In this document: positions 48,284 through 56,774 of the stretch, piece after piece
Position numbering within the stretch: position 1 is the stretch's first letter
Layout of the letters: every line of letters begins with the position of its first letter
The notes under the pieces: model-generated
What the model saw: the letters and a program-made list of their open reading frames with translations, nothing else
Databases searched by the model: none
Told to the model about the DNA's origin: nothing
Program-made: the position numbers and the translations under genes
Assembly (NCBI GenBank): GCA_958295905.1
Contig: OY282382.1
Coordinates: 3,310,001-3,374,000, forward strand
Length of the DNA: 64,000 bases
Direction: 5' to 3'
Source of the DNA: an uncultured Vicinamibacterales bacterium
GTDB lineage: Bacteria; Acidobacteriota; Vicinamibacteria; Vicinamibacterales; UBA8438

Positions 48284-51178
48284 TCAGGCCGGGGGCAGGA
48301 GCTCGGCGAGCAGTTGCGCGGGGTGCACCGCCCGCGCGCCGGCGAGGTCGTGCACTTGGTGCCGGCAGGATACTCCGGCCGCGACCAGCCGCTCGTTCGG
48401 CCCGAGGGCGCGGGCGGCGGGCAGCAACCGCCGCTCGCCGATGCGGCGCGAGAGGTCGAAGTGCTCGCGGGCGTAGCCGAAGGACCCGGCCATGCCGCAG
48501 CAGCCGGCGTCGAGGTCCACCACCTCGGCGCCGGGGACGCGGGAGAGCAGGGCATGCGCCGGAGGCAGCAGGCCCAGCGACTTCTGGTGGCAGTGTCCGT
48601 GCAGCAGCAGCCGCTCGGGGCCGGGCCGCAGTTCGAGGTCGACGGCGCCCGCGCTCAGTTCGCGCTCGAGCCACTCCTCGAACAGGACGCAGGCGCCGGC
48701 GACGTCGCGGGCCTGCCGCTGCGCCTCGCCGCGAAGCAGCGACGGGAGGTCGTCGCGCAGGGCGGAGAGGCAGCTCGGCTCGAGGACCACGATGGCCTGC
48801 CCGCGCGCGGCGAGGGGATGGAGGCGGGCCACCGTGTCCGCCGTCCGTCGCCTGGCTTCCCGCAGCAGACCCTGCGAGATCAGCGGCCGGCCGCAGCAGA
48901 CGTCCGGCCCGAGCGCGACCCCGACCCCGGCGCGGTCGCACACGGCGGCCGCGGCCATCCCGATCTCGGGGTCGTAGTAGTTGGTGAAGGTATCCGCGAA
49001 CAGGACGACGGACGAACCGTTGCCGGCGGCGGGGCGGGGACGCGCACGCCAGTGCGCCCGCAGGGTGCGGTTCGCCCACCGCGGCAGCGCCCGGCGGCGG
49101 TCCAGCCCGAGCAGCCGTTCGTTCAGCGCGCGCACCCACGACCGGCCGAGCCACGGGTTGACGAGCCGCGCCAAGGGGCTCGCCACGGCCGAGAGATCGT
49201 GGATGTGCCCGAGCAGCCGCGCCCGCAGCGGCGTCCCGTGCCGGGCTTGGTAGTCGGCGAGGAACTCCGCCTTGAACCGCGCCATGTCCACGCCCACCGG
49301 GCATTCCGCCTTGCAGGCCCGGCACTCGAGGCAGAGGTCGAGCGCGTCGTAGACCCCCTGGTCGCCGAGCCCCGCCTCGCCGAGGCGGCCGGTCATCGCC
49401 GACCGCAGGGCGTTGGCCCGGCCCCGGGTCGAGTGGGTCTCGTCGCGCGTGGCCATGTAGGACGGGCACATGGTGCCGTCCAGGGTCTTCCGGCAGGCCC
49501 CGACGCCGCTGCACATCTCGACCGCGCGTCCGAGGCCCCCGTACGCCGCGTAGTCGAAGAAGCCCTCCGCCTGCGGGGTGCGGTAGTCGGGGCCGTAGCG
49601 GAGGTTGGCGGTGAGAGGAGGCGCGTCGACGATCTTGCCGGGGTTGAACAGCCCCGTCGGATCGAACGTGCGCTTGACGGTCCGGAACGCCTCGTACAGA
49701 TCGGGGCCGAACATCCGCTCCATGAACGGTCCGCGCACCAGCCCGTCGCCGTGCTCGCCGGAGAGGGCGCCGCCGAACTCCAGCACCAGCTCGGCGATGT
49801 CGTCGGCGATGGCCTCGAACCGGCGGACCCCCGCCGCCGTCTTCATGTTGACGACGGGGCGCACGTGCAGGCAGCCGACCGAGGCGTGGGCGTAGACGCC
49901 GGTGGTGCTGCCGTGGCCCTTCACGATGTCCAGGAACCGGGCGATGTAGTCGCGCAGCCGCGCTGGCGCCACCGCGGTGTCCTCGACGAACGAGATGCTC
50001 TTCGCGTCGCCCTTCATCGCCATCGACAGCCCCAACGACGACTGCCGCAGGCGCCAGATGCGGGCCTGGGCGGCCGCGTCGGTCGCCCGGGAAGCGCGGC
50101 AGGCGATGCGCCGCGCCGCGAGGTCCTGTTCGATGGCGCCGAGGCGGCCGGGCAGCTCGGCCGCATCGTCCGCGTAGAGCTCCACGCAGAGCAGGGCGCC
50201 GGGCGTCTCGTCGCCCTGCAGCACCGCCCGGCGCAGCGCGTCGAGGGCGGGGCTCTCGCGGGCGTGGTCGAGGATGAAGCGGTCCATCACCTCGACCGCC
50301 GACGGCCGGTGCTCGAGGATCGCGGGGGTGGCCCCGAGGGCGTCGAGGAGGTCGTCGAACTCGAGGGTCAGCACCGCCTTGGCGTTGGGCAGCGGCACCA
50401 GGTTCACCCGCGCCTCGACGACGAGGCCGAGGGTGCCCTCCGACCCCACGATCAGCTCCGCGAGGTTGAACGGCCGGTCGGGGCTGGTGAACCGGTCGAG
50501 GTTGTAGCCGCCGACCCGGCGCAGGATCTTCGGATACCGGCGGTCGATCTCGTCCGCGTGGGCCGGCGCCAGGCGGCGCACCATCCGGTAGCACGCCCCC
50601 TCCAGACTGTCGGCGGCGCAGGCCGCCTCGAGGGCGTCCGGGGCGAGCGGGCGCAGGTGGGCGATCGACCCGTCACTCAGCGCGACGTGGAGATCGAGCA
50701 CGTGGTCGATGGTCTTGCCGTACAGCACCGAGCGCGCGCCGCTCGAGTTGTTGCTGATCATCCCCCCCACGGTGGCCCGGTTGGCGGTCGAGATGTCGGG
50801 GGCGAAGCGCAGCCGGTGCGGCGCCAGGTGCGCGTTCAACTCGTCGAGCACGATGCCGGGTTCGATGCGCGCCCACCGCTCTTCCGGGTTCACCTCCAGC
50901 ACCCGGTTGAAGAACCGGGCGGTGTCGAGCTGCAGCCCCGAGCCGACGGCCTGGCCCGCCTGCGAGGTGCCGCCCCCCCGCGCGGTGATCGACACCCCGT
51001 GCCGGCGTGCGATCTCGATGGTGCGCAGCACGTCCCCGCGGTTGCGGACGACCACCACGCCGGCCGGTTCGATCTGGTAGACGCTGGCGTCGGTCGAGTA
51101 GAGGGCGCGGCTGATCCGGTCGAAGCGCACCTCGCCGTCGATGGACGCCTCCAGATCGCGTTGCAGGCGGTCGCTCAC
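48284..51178 (-). CDS. FAD-linked oxidase with C-terminal Fe-S/CCG domains (YdiJ-like)
   Basis: 964 residues. The N-terminal FAD-binding PCMH domain (about 35-270) has VSITARGGGTSQAGQAVGSG and VGGMISNNSSGARSVLYGKT. The FAD-oxidase C domain follows (about 280-550, with VEVMDRFILDHARES and LSGEHGDGLVRGPF). Two 4Fe-4S sites follow: MCSGVGACRKTLDGTMCPSY and LDLCLECRACKAECPVGVD. GlpC-like CCG domains finish the protein (DVCCGRPLISQG, DAGCCGMAGSFGY). This is the layout of D-2-hydroxyglutarate/D-lactate-type dehydrogenases that pass electrons to quinone. GTG 51178 lies 7 nt after TATACT, suggesting leaderless transcription. Confidence 0.9.
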   Translation of the reverse strand: MSDRLQRDLEASIDGEVRFDRISRALYSTDASVYQIEPAGVVVVRNRGDVLRTIEIARRHGVSITARGGGTSQAGQAVGSGLQLDTARFFNRVLEVNPEERWARIEPGIVLDELNAHLAPHRLRFAPDISTANRATVGGMISNNSSGARSVLYGKTIDHVLDLHVALSDGSIAHLRPLAPDALEAACAADSLEGACYRMVRRLAPAHADEIDRRYPKILRRVGGYNLDRFTSPDRPFNLAELIVGSEGTLGLVVEARVNLVPLPNAKAVLTLEFDDLLDALGATPAILEHRPSAVEVMDRFILDHARESPALDALRRAVLQGDETPGALLCVELYADDAAELPGRLGAIEQDLAARRIACRASRATDAAAQARIWRLRQSSLGLSMAMKGDAKSISFVEDTAVAPARLRDYIARFLDIVKGHGSTTGVYAHASVGCLHVRPVVNMKTAAGVRRFEAIADDIAELVLEFGGALSGEHGDGLVRGPFMERMFGPDLYEAFRTVKRTFDPTGLFNPGKIVDAPPLTANLRYGPDYRTPQAEGFFDYAAYGGLGRAVEMCSGVGACRKTLDGTMCPSYMATRDETHSTRGRANALRSAMTGRLGEAGLGDQGVYDALDLCLECRACKAECPVGVDMARFKAEFLADYQARHGTPLRARLLGHIHDLSAVASPLARLVNPWLGRSWVRALNERLLGLDRRRALPRWANRTLRAHWRARPRPAAGNGSSVVLFADTFTNYYDPEIGMAAAAVCDRAGVGVALGPDVCCGRPLISQGLLREARRRTADTVARLHPLAARGQAIVVLEPSCLSALRDDLPSLLRGEAQRQARDVAGACVLFEEWLERELSAGAVDLELRPGPERLLLHGHCHQKSLGLLPPAHALLSRVPGAEVVDLDAGCCGMAGSFGYAREHFDLSRRIGERRLLPAARALGPNERLVAAGVSCRHQVHDLAGARAVHPAQLLAELLPPA

Positions 51179-51185
51179 GGGGGTG

Positions 51186-51191
51186 AGTATA
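51186..51191 (-). promoter_or_regulatory. Putative -10 element (TATACT) for FAD/Fe-S dehydrogenase
   Basis: Minus-strand TATACT is 7 nt before the GTG at 51178 without a ribosome site between. Confidence 0.4.
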
Positions 51192-51332
51192 TCCCCGTCG
51201 CCGCCGACCCTGCGCCCCGCCGAGCCCCGCCGGCGCCGGCTTGCGGATCGGCGGCCCCGGCGATCTCGGTCGCACGGGTTTCGGGGGGCCGCGCGTGGAC
51301 CGGTACGGCGGGTCGGGATTGGATGCGGCGCC

Positions 51333-51575
51333 GACCCGCGCCCCGGCGCCGGCGTCTGCGGACCCTGGCTGCGGACTTGGCCGCGGAACTTCTCGGCCTA
51401 GTGCATCGCCACGACTAAAAACAGGGGTCGCCGGGGTACTCGCCTCGAACCGCAAAGAGTCCTATGCAGAAGAAATACGTCGTTCGACCCAAGTCCGTCT
51501 GTCCGAAACTTATGACGTGACGGACCGCTAGTCTGCCAGCGACCCGCGCCCCTGCGCCGCCGCCGGCGTCTGCGG
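51333..51575. repeat. Direct repeat flanking element A: possible disrupted repeat-spacer-repeat
   Basis: A 29-35 bp segment starting GACCCGCGCCCC occurs at 51333-51361 and, with a 6-bp internal addition, at 51541-51575. Between them lie about 36 bp, element A, and 9 bp. Removing element A leaves a spacer of about 45 bp, similar to the other loci. Confidence 0.5.
51398..51531. mobile_element. Element A copy (134 bp) with intact CTAG ends
   Basis: CTAG at 51398-51401 and 51528-51531. Same orientation as copies at 10528 and 20027. Lies between the dehydrogenase and aminotransferase genes without touching a stop codon. Confidence 0.9.
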
Positions 51576-51651
51576 GGGCGTGGGTCCCGCCCGCGGGATG
51601 ATAGATTGTCCGGCACCTGATCCGACCCGTCGAGAACCGGAGAGCCCGCGC

Positions 51652-52830
51652 ATGTCCTACCGAGCCGGCCGTCACTTCCTGCAGATTCCCGGACCGACCA
51701 ACGTGCCCGACCGGGTGCTGCGCGCGATGGCGCAGCCCACGATCGACCATCGCGGCCCCGAGTTCAAGGCGCTGGGGCGCGAGCTGCTGGACGGGGTCCG
51801 CGAAGTGTTCCGCACCACCCGGCCGGTGGTCATCTATCCCGCATCGGGCACCGGGGCGTGGGAGGCGGCGCTCGTCAACGTGCTGTCGCCCGGCGACCGC
51901 GTGCTGATGTTCGAAACCGGGCACTTCGCGACCCTCTGGAAGCAGATCGCCGAGCGCCTCGGCCTCGACGTCGAGTGGGTCCCCGGCGACTGGCGGCGCG
52001 GCGTCGATCCCGCGCAGGTCGAGGCGCATCTGCAGGAGGACCGCGGGCACGCCATCAAGGCGGTGTGCGTGGTTCACAACGAGACCTCGACGGGGGTGGC
52101 CAGCCGCATCCCCGCCATCCGCCACGCCATCGACCACGCCCGGCACCCCGCCCTCTACCTCGTCGACACCATCTCGTCGCTGGGGTCCATCGACTACCGG
52201 CACGACGAGTGGTCGGTCGACGTGACGGTGGGGGCGTCCCAGAAGGGGCTGATGCTGCCGCCGGGGCTCAGCTTCAACGCGGTCGGCGGGAAGGCCCTCG
52301 CCGCCCACGGCCGCGCGACGCTGCCGCGGGCCTACTGGGACTGGAGCCCGGTGCTCGCGGCCAACGAAAAGGGGTTCTTTCCCTATACGCCGGCCACCAA
52401 TCTCCTGTACGGGCTCAAGGAGGCGCTGGCCATGCTCCGGGAGGAAGGGTTGCCGCAGGTGTTCGCGCGGCACGCGCGCCACGCCGAAGCGACGCGCCGG
52501 GCGGTGCGGGCGTGGGGCCTGGAGATCCTGTGCGCCGACCCCCGCGAGTACAGCGCGTCGATCACCGCGGTGATGACGCCCCCCGGGCACGACGCCGACC
52601 GGTTGCGCAAGGTGGTGCTCGACCGCTTCGACATGTCGCTCGGGGTCGGACTCGCCAAGCTCGCCGGCGCCGTCTTCCGCATCGGCCATCTCGGCGATCT
52701 GAACGATCTGAGCCTGCTCGGCACGTTGGCCGGGGTCGAGATGGGCCTGCGGCTCAGCGCGATGCCGGTCGCCGCGAGCGGCGTCGAGGCGGCGATGCGC
52801 CATCTGGAGGAGCGCGCGCGGCCGGCCTAG
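51652..52830 (+). CDS. sgaA: Serine-glyoxylate aminotransferase family (class V PLP enzyme)
   Basis: 392 residues. Class V aminotransferase that would interconvert serine/glyoxylate and hydroxypyruvate/glycine. Visible: FLQIPGPTNVPDRVLRAMAQ at the N-terminus (the family G-P-T-N-x-P), IYPASGTGAWEAALVNVLSP for PLP phosphate binding, and DVTVGASQKGLMLPPGL containing the PLP-binding Lys. ATG 51652. The stop TAG is the CTAG of the next element A, so the true 3' end may be altered. It could also serve a serine-cycle or photorespiration-like salvage of 2-carbon acids. Confidence 0.85.
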   Translation: MSYRAGRHFLQIPGPTNVPDRVLRAMAQPTIDHRGPEFKALGRELLDGVREVFRTTRPVVIYPASGTGAWEAALVNVLSPGDRVLMFETGHFATLWKQIAERLGLDVEWVPGDWRRGVDPAQVEAHLQEDRGHAIKAVCVVHNETSTGVASRIPAIRHAIDHARHPALYLVDTISSLGSIDYRHDEWSVDVTVGASQKGLMLPPGLSFNAVGGKALAAHGRATLPRAYWDWSPVLAANEKGFFPYTPATNLLYGLKEALAMLREEGLPQVFARHARHAEATRRAVRAWGLEILCADPREYSASITAVMTPPGHDADRLRKVVLDRFDMSLGVGLAKLAGAVFRIGHLGDLNDLSLLGTLAGVEMGLRLSAMPVAASGVEAAMRHLEERARPA

Positions 52831-52959
52831 TGGTCCGTCACGTCATAAGTTTCGGATAGACGGACTTGGGTCGAACGACGTATTTCTTCTGCATAGGACT
52901 CCTTGCGGTTCGAGGTGAGTGTCCCGGAACCCCTATTTTTAGCCGTGGCAATGCGCTAG
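52827..52959. mobile_element. Element A copy (133 bp) supplying the sgaA stop codon
   Basis: CTAG at 52827-52830 and 52956-52959. Orientation opposite to the copy at 51398, so the aminotransferase gene is flanked by inverted element A copies about 1.4 kb apart. Confidence 0.9.
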
Positions 52960-53123
52960 TGACCAATCATCGTGCGGGTCGCGCCGGCCTTCGCCGCCGC
53001 GCGCTCCGCGGCCATTACAGCAGAACCATTCGCAAGAATCACGAATCGCGCGGCATGAATCCCGGGCCGGCACAACGGAGCCGCGATGCGTTGCGCCCCG
53101 TGCCGCCCCGGCTTCGGAGATGT

Positions 53124-53129
53124 CATACT
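53124..53129 (+). promoter_or_regulatory. Putative -10 element (CATACT) for AAA ATPase gene
   Basis: CATACT ends 7 nt before ATG 53137 with no ribosome site between, again suggesting a leaderless transcript. Confidence 0.35.
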
Positions 53130-53136
53130 GGCGGCG

Positions 53137-54720
53137 ATGCGGAAGTTCAATACGGAAGGTCCGGTCGTGGCGACGGACCACTACTGCATCCCGCCGCTGG
53201 AACGGGTGAACCTGGACGAGATACTCGCCCTGATCGACGACAAGCGGTACTTCGTCCTGCATGCGCCTCGGCAGACGGGGAAGACCTCGGTCCTGCTGGC
53301 GTTGCGCGATCGGCTGAATAGCGGGGGCGGCTCGCGGTGCGTTTATGTGAACGTCGAGGGTGCCCAGACCGCGCGCGAAGACGTGGGGCGGGCCATGCGC
53401 GCCATTCTGGGCAGCCTGGCGTCGCGGGCGCGTCTGCTGGGCGACGACTTCCTGGACGCGGTCTGGCCCGACGTGCTGGCGGCGTCGGGTCCCGAGGGCG
53501 CTCTCGGCGAGGTCCTGGTCCGCTGGAGCCAAGCCGACCCGAGGCCGCTGGTGCTGCTGATCGACGAGATCGATGCCCTGATCGGGGACACCCTCATCGC
53601 CGTGCTCCGGCAGTTGCGGGCCGGCTACGACCAGCGGCCCGGGAGCTTTCCCCGAAGCGTGGTCCTGTGCGGTGTGCGCGACGTGCGCGACTACCGCATC
53701 CGGTCGCGCGCGGAGAACGCGGCGATCGCCGGAGGCAGCGCGTTCAACGTCCGGGCCGAATCGATGCGCCTCGGGGACTTCACGGAGACCGAGGTGCGGG
53801 CGCTCCTCGCCCAACATACGCGCGACACCGGCCAGGCATTCACGCCGGCCGCGCTGGAGACGGTGTGGCGGCAGACGCAGGGCCAGCCGTGGCTGGTGAA
53901 TGCGCTCTGCCGCCGGGCCTGCTTCGACGTCGAGGCGGGCCGCGACCGCTCGCGCGCGATTGCCGGCGACGACGTGCTGGATGCCCAGGAGCACCTCATC
54001 CTGAGCCGGCAGATCCACCTCGACCAGCTCGCCGACAAGCTGCGGGAAGACCGCGTGCGGCGGGTCGTCGAGCCGTTGCTGGCAGGGGCCAGCGAGGACG
54101 AGTCGTCGATCCGTGACATCGAGTACGTCCGCGACCTCGGTCTGATAGCCTTCGACGATCCGCCGCGCATCGCCAATCCCATCTACGCCGAGGTCGTGCC
54201 GCGCGAGCTCACCGCCGCCGTCCAGGCGAAGTTGATCCAGGACGTGGCCTGGTACGTGGACGCCTCCGGCGGCCTCGACGTCGACAAGCTGCTCGCGGCC
54301 TTTCAGGGGTTCTTCCGCGAGCACTCGGAGCACTGGCTGGGTCGCTTCGACTACGCCGAGGCGGGGCCCCAGCTCATCCTGCAGGCGTTCCTTCAGCGCG
54401 TCGTGAACGGCGGCGGGCGCATCGAGCGCGAGTACGGCCTCGGACGGGGGCGGACCGACCTGCTCATCCTGTGGCCGGGCGGCGGCGGGGCGGCGTCGGC
54501 GGCCGGTCGGTTCGTGATCGAGTGCAAGGTGCTGCGCCGGGGCCTGGGGCAGACGGTGCGCCGCGGCCTGCAGCAGACCGCCGGGTACATGGAGCGCTGT
54601 GCGGCGCGCAACGGCCATCTCGTCGTCTTCGACCGGCGCGAAGGGAGATCGTGGGACGAGAAGATCTTCCGGCGCGACGAATCGGAAGGTGGCCGCGCCA
54701 TAACCGTGTGGGGCATGTAG
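53137..54720 (+). CDS. AAA-like P-loop ATPase with C-terminal PD-(D/E)XK nuclease-like domain
   Basis: 527 residues. The ATPase part has Walker A YFVLHAPRQTGKTSVLLALR near residue 40 and Walker B PLVLLIDEIDALIGD near 145, with a downstream winged-helix-like region (about 300-380). The C-terminal part has GRIEREYGLGRGRTDLLILW followed by RFVIECKVLRRGLGQTVRRG, the D-x(n)-E-x-K pattern of a PD-(D/E)XK nuclease. This AAA/nuclease layout (AAA-like domain family) is common in uncharacterised, mobile, possibly defence-related genes. It stands alone between element A and tandem element C copies. ATG 53137. Confidence 0.8.
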   Translation: MRKFNTEGPVVATDHYCIPPLERVNLDEILALIDDKRYFVLHAPRQTGKTSVLLALRDRLNSGGGSRCVYVNVEGAQTAREDVGRAMRAILGSLASRARLLGDDFLDAVWPDVLAASGPEGALGEVLVRWSQADPRPLVLLIDEIDALIGDTLIAVLRQLRAGYDQRPGSFPRSVVLCGVRDVRDYRIRSRAENAAIAGGSAFNVRAESMRLGDFTETEVRALLAQHTRDTGQAFTPAALETVWRQTQGQPWLVNALCRRACFDVEAGRDRSRAIAGDDVLDAQEHLILSRQIHLDQLADKLREDRVRRVVEPLLAGASEDESSIRDIEYVRDLGLIAFDDPPRIANPIYAEVVPRELTAAVQAKLIQDVAWYVDASGGLDVDKLLAAFQGFFREHSEHWLGRFDYAEAGPQLILQAFLQRVVNGGGRIEREYGLGRGRTDLLILWPGGGGAASAAGRFVIECKVLRRGLGQTVRRGLQQTAGYMERCAARNGHLVVFDRREGRSWDEKIFRRDESEGGRAITVWGM

Positions 54721-54796
54721 GTGCGGCGGGCCGGTCGCGCCGGTCCCGCCGGTTGGGCGAAGCGTGGCGGGAGCCGGGTCGGCATCCGGGCGGGGG

Positions 54797-54958
54797 CCTC
54801 CCACGCTCCGCCACCGCCGTGCGCAGGCGGAATCGTGATGGGTCCCGGGGCTCCGGACGTGCGGAATCGTGGGTCTCACGCGGCGCCGGCCGGTCGGCAA
54901 GACGGTGGCGACCCCTCGAATCGGGGGGCGGGCCGTCACGCGCAGTCCGCGTGGGATG
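54797..54958. mobile_element. Element C copy 4 (162 bp)
   Basis: Ends CCTCCCACGCT (one change from the consensus) and the CGTGGGATG block. Forms a tandem pair with copy 5: the surrounding GGCATCCGGGC sequence is repeated at 54781, 54964 and partly 55147, so a unit of 183 bp has been duplicated. Confidence 0.85.
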
Positions 54959-54979
54959 CTCCTGGCATCCGGGCAGGGG

Positions 54980-55140
54980 CATCCCACGCTCCGCCACCGC
55001 CGTGCGCAGGCGGAATCGTGATGGGTCTTGGGGCTCCGGACGTGCGGAATCGTGGGTCTCACGCGGCGCCGGCCGGTCGGCAAGACGGTGGCGACCCCTC
55101 GAATCGGGGGCGGGCCGTCACGCGCAGTCCGCGTGGGATG
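54980..55140. mobile_element. Element C copy 5 (161 bp)
   Basis: Ends CATCCCACGCT and GCGTGGGATG. Nearly identical to copy 4, as expected if the 183-bp unit was duplicated recently. Confidence 0.9.
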
Positions 55141-55196
55141 CTCCTGACATCCGGGACATTCAGGTTGATCGGACGCCGGCCCTGACGGAGAATGCT

Positions 55197-55378
55197 CCGA
55201 GCCGTGGTGATTTGCGCGGGCGTGCGGCGAGACGTGTCCGGATCCATCGGCGGCCGGACAGCCGGATCGACGCCGAGCCGCGGTGATTTGCGCGGGCGTG
55301 CGGCGAGACGGGTCGCAGGTTCCGGGTGCCAGTGGTGTCTACTGGGAGGTGACTGCGCGTGGGCGTGCGGGGAGACGG
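55197..55378. repeat. Repeat-spacer-repeat with two spacers (38-38-38-33-degenerate)
   Basis: A 38-bp segment at 55197-55234 recurs at 55273-55310 with one mismatch, after a 38-bp spacer. A third, degenerate copy occurs at about 55344-55378 after 33 bp. This is the only locus in the window with more than one spacer, and its last repeat is degenerate. It lies in the region before the cytochrome/monooxygenase-like gene. Confidence 0.8.
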
Positions 55379-55415
55379 GCGGCGCAACAACGGCGGGACG
55401 AGTGGGGGAGCTGAG

Positions 55416-56726
55416 ATGAACGCCAGGCAGAGACGGTGGGGCGGCGGTTTGGCGGGCGTCTGCATGCTCGCGGTTGCCGGCGGCGCGCTCCTGGCGCCGT
55501 CCGGCGCGGCGGCCGGACAGGCGGCGGACGGCGGCGTGACGTTCACCCGGGACGTGCTGCCGATCTTGCAGCGCGCCTGCCAGCAGTGCCACCGTCCCGG
55601 CTCGGTGGCCCCGATGTCGCTGCTGACCTACCAGGAGGTTCGGCCGTGGGCGCGGGCCATCCGCGACAAGACCGCGCAGCGCGAGATGCCCCCGTGGTTC
55701 ATCGAGCGCAACGTCGGGGTGCGGCGGTTCAAGGAGGACCCGTCGCTGTCCGACGCGGAGATCGCGGCCATCGGCCGCTGGGTCGACGCGGGCGCGCCGC
55801 GCGGGAACCCGGCCGACGCCCCGCCCCCGATCGAGCTCGAGTCGCTGGAGGAGTGGCGCATCGGCACTCCGGAGTGGATCGTCGAACTGCCCGAGCCGGT
55901 GGTGGTCGGCGACGTCGACGCCGACCGCTGGCTCGACATCTGGGCCGACTCGCGGTTGACGGCCGACCGCTACATCAAGGCGGTCGAGACCAAGCCGTCT
56001 CCCGGCGCGCACCGGGTCGTGCACCACGTGGCCACGTCCATGCGCTGGGAGGAGGAGGACGGCGAGGAGGGCGGCGGCTTCCTCAACGAGTACGCGATGG
56101 GGAAGAACGGCGACATCTTTCCCGACGGCACCGGCCGCCTCATCCGGGCGGGGACCCGGATTCGCTTCAACATGCACTACAGCTCGGTGGGGGAGGAGAT
56201 CGTCGACCGCACCCGGGTCGGCTTCCAGCTCTATCCCGAGGGCTACGTGCCCGACCGGGTGCTGATCTCGCGGCACGTCGGCGACAGCTTCGACACCCTC
56301 GACATCCCCGCCGGCGCCGACAACGTGCGCAGCGACGGCTACTACGTGCTGCCCGAACCGACCCAGGTGACCGGGTTCCAGCCCCACATGCACATTCGCG
56401 GAAAGCGGATGTGCGTCGAGGCCATCCACCCCAGCGGCCTCATCGAGACGCTGAGCTGCACGGGGCACAACTTCGGCTGGCACATCGTCTACAACTACGC
56501 GGACGAGGTCGCCCCGCTGCTGCCGGCGGGCACCATCCTCCACGTCATCGGCTGGCACGACAACACCGCCGCCAACCGCTACAACCCCGACCCCAAGAAC
56601 TGGGTGGGGTTCGGCAACCGGTCGATCGACGACATGAGCTTCGCGTGGATGAGCTTCTTCCACATGCCCGAGGTCGTCTACGAGCAGAAGCTCGCCGAGC
56701 GGCGGCGCGGCGACAGCGACGAGTAG
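55416..56726 (+). CDS. Secreted cytochrome-c-like / Cu type II monooxygenase-like protein
   Basis: 436 residues. Signal peptide (about 8-34, ending AAAGQAAD). An N-terminal single-heme motif is ACQQCHRPGSVAPMSLL (C-x2-C-H). The C-terminal half has paired His motifs HRVVHHVATSMRWE, IRFNMHYSSVG and GFQPHMHIRGKRMC with the later GTILHVIGWHDNTAANRYNP, as in the copper centres of ascorbate-dependent monooxygenases (PHM/DBM-like). Proteins of this composition are frequent in acidobacterial genomes; the substrate is unknown. ATG 55416. Followed by a likely co-regulated secreted protein. Confidence 0.8.
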   Translation: MNARQRRWGGGLAGVCMLAVAGGALLAPSGAAAGQAADGGVTFTRDVLPILQRACQQCHRPGSVAPMSLLTYQEVRPWARAIRDKTAQREMPPWFIERNVGVRRFKEDPSLSDAEIAAIGRWVDAGAPRGNPADAPPPIELESLEEWRIGTPEWIVELPEPVVVGDVDADRWLDIWADSRLTADRYIKAVETKPSPGAHRVVHHVATSMRWEEEDGEEGGGFLNEYAMGKNGDIFPDGTGRLIRAGTRIRFNMHYSSVGEEIVDRTRVGFQLYPEGYVPDRVLISRHVGDSFDTLDIPAGADNVRSDGYYVLPEPTQVTGFQPHMHIRGKRMCVEAIHPSGLIETLSCTGHNFGWHIVYNYADEVAPLLPAGTILHVIGWHDNTAANRYNPDPKNWVGFGNRSIDDMSFAWMSFFHMPEVVYEQKLAERRRGDSDE

Positions 56727-56774
56727 CCGCGGGGGGTGTCGTGCTGATTCTCCCCGGCGGTGACCGGGAGCCCC

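Noticed and set aside
48020-51418. A 1132-codon plus-strand open frame opposite the FAD/Fe-S dehydrogenase
   Set aside because: Shadow of a strongly supported minus-strand gene; runs through element C and lacks any recognisable motif.
55197-55378. A genuine CRISPR array
   Set aside because: At most two spacers, no cas genes, and a different repeat at nearly every locus; I report it as possible off-target integration instead.
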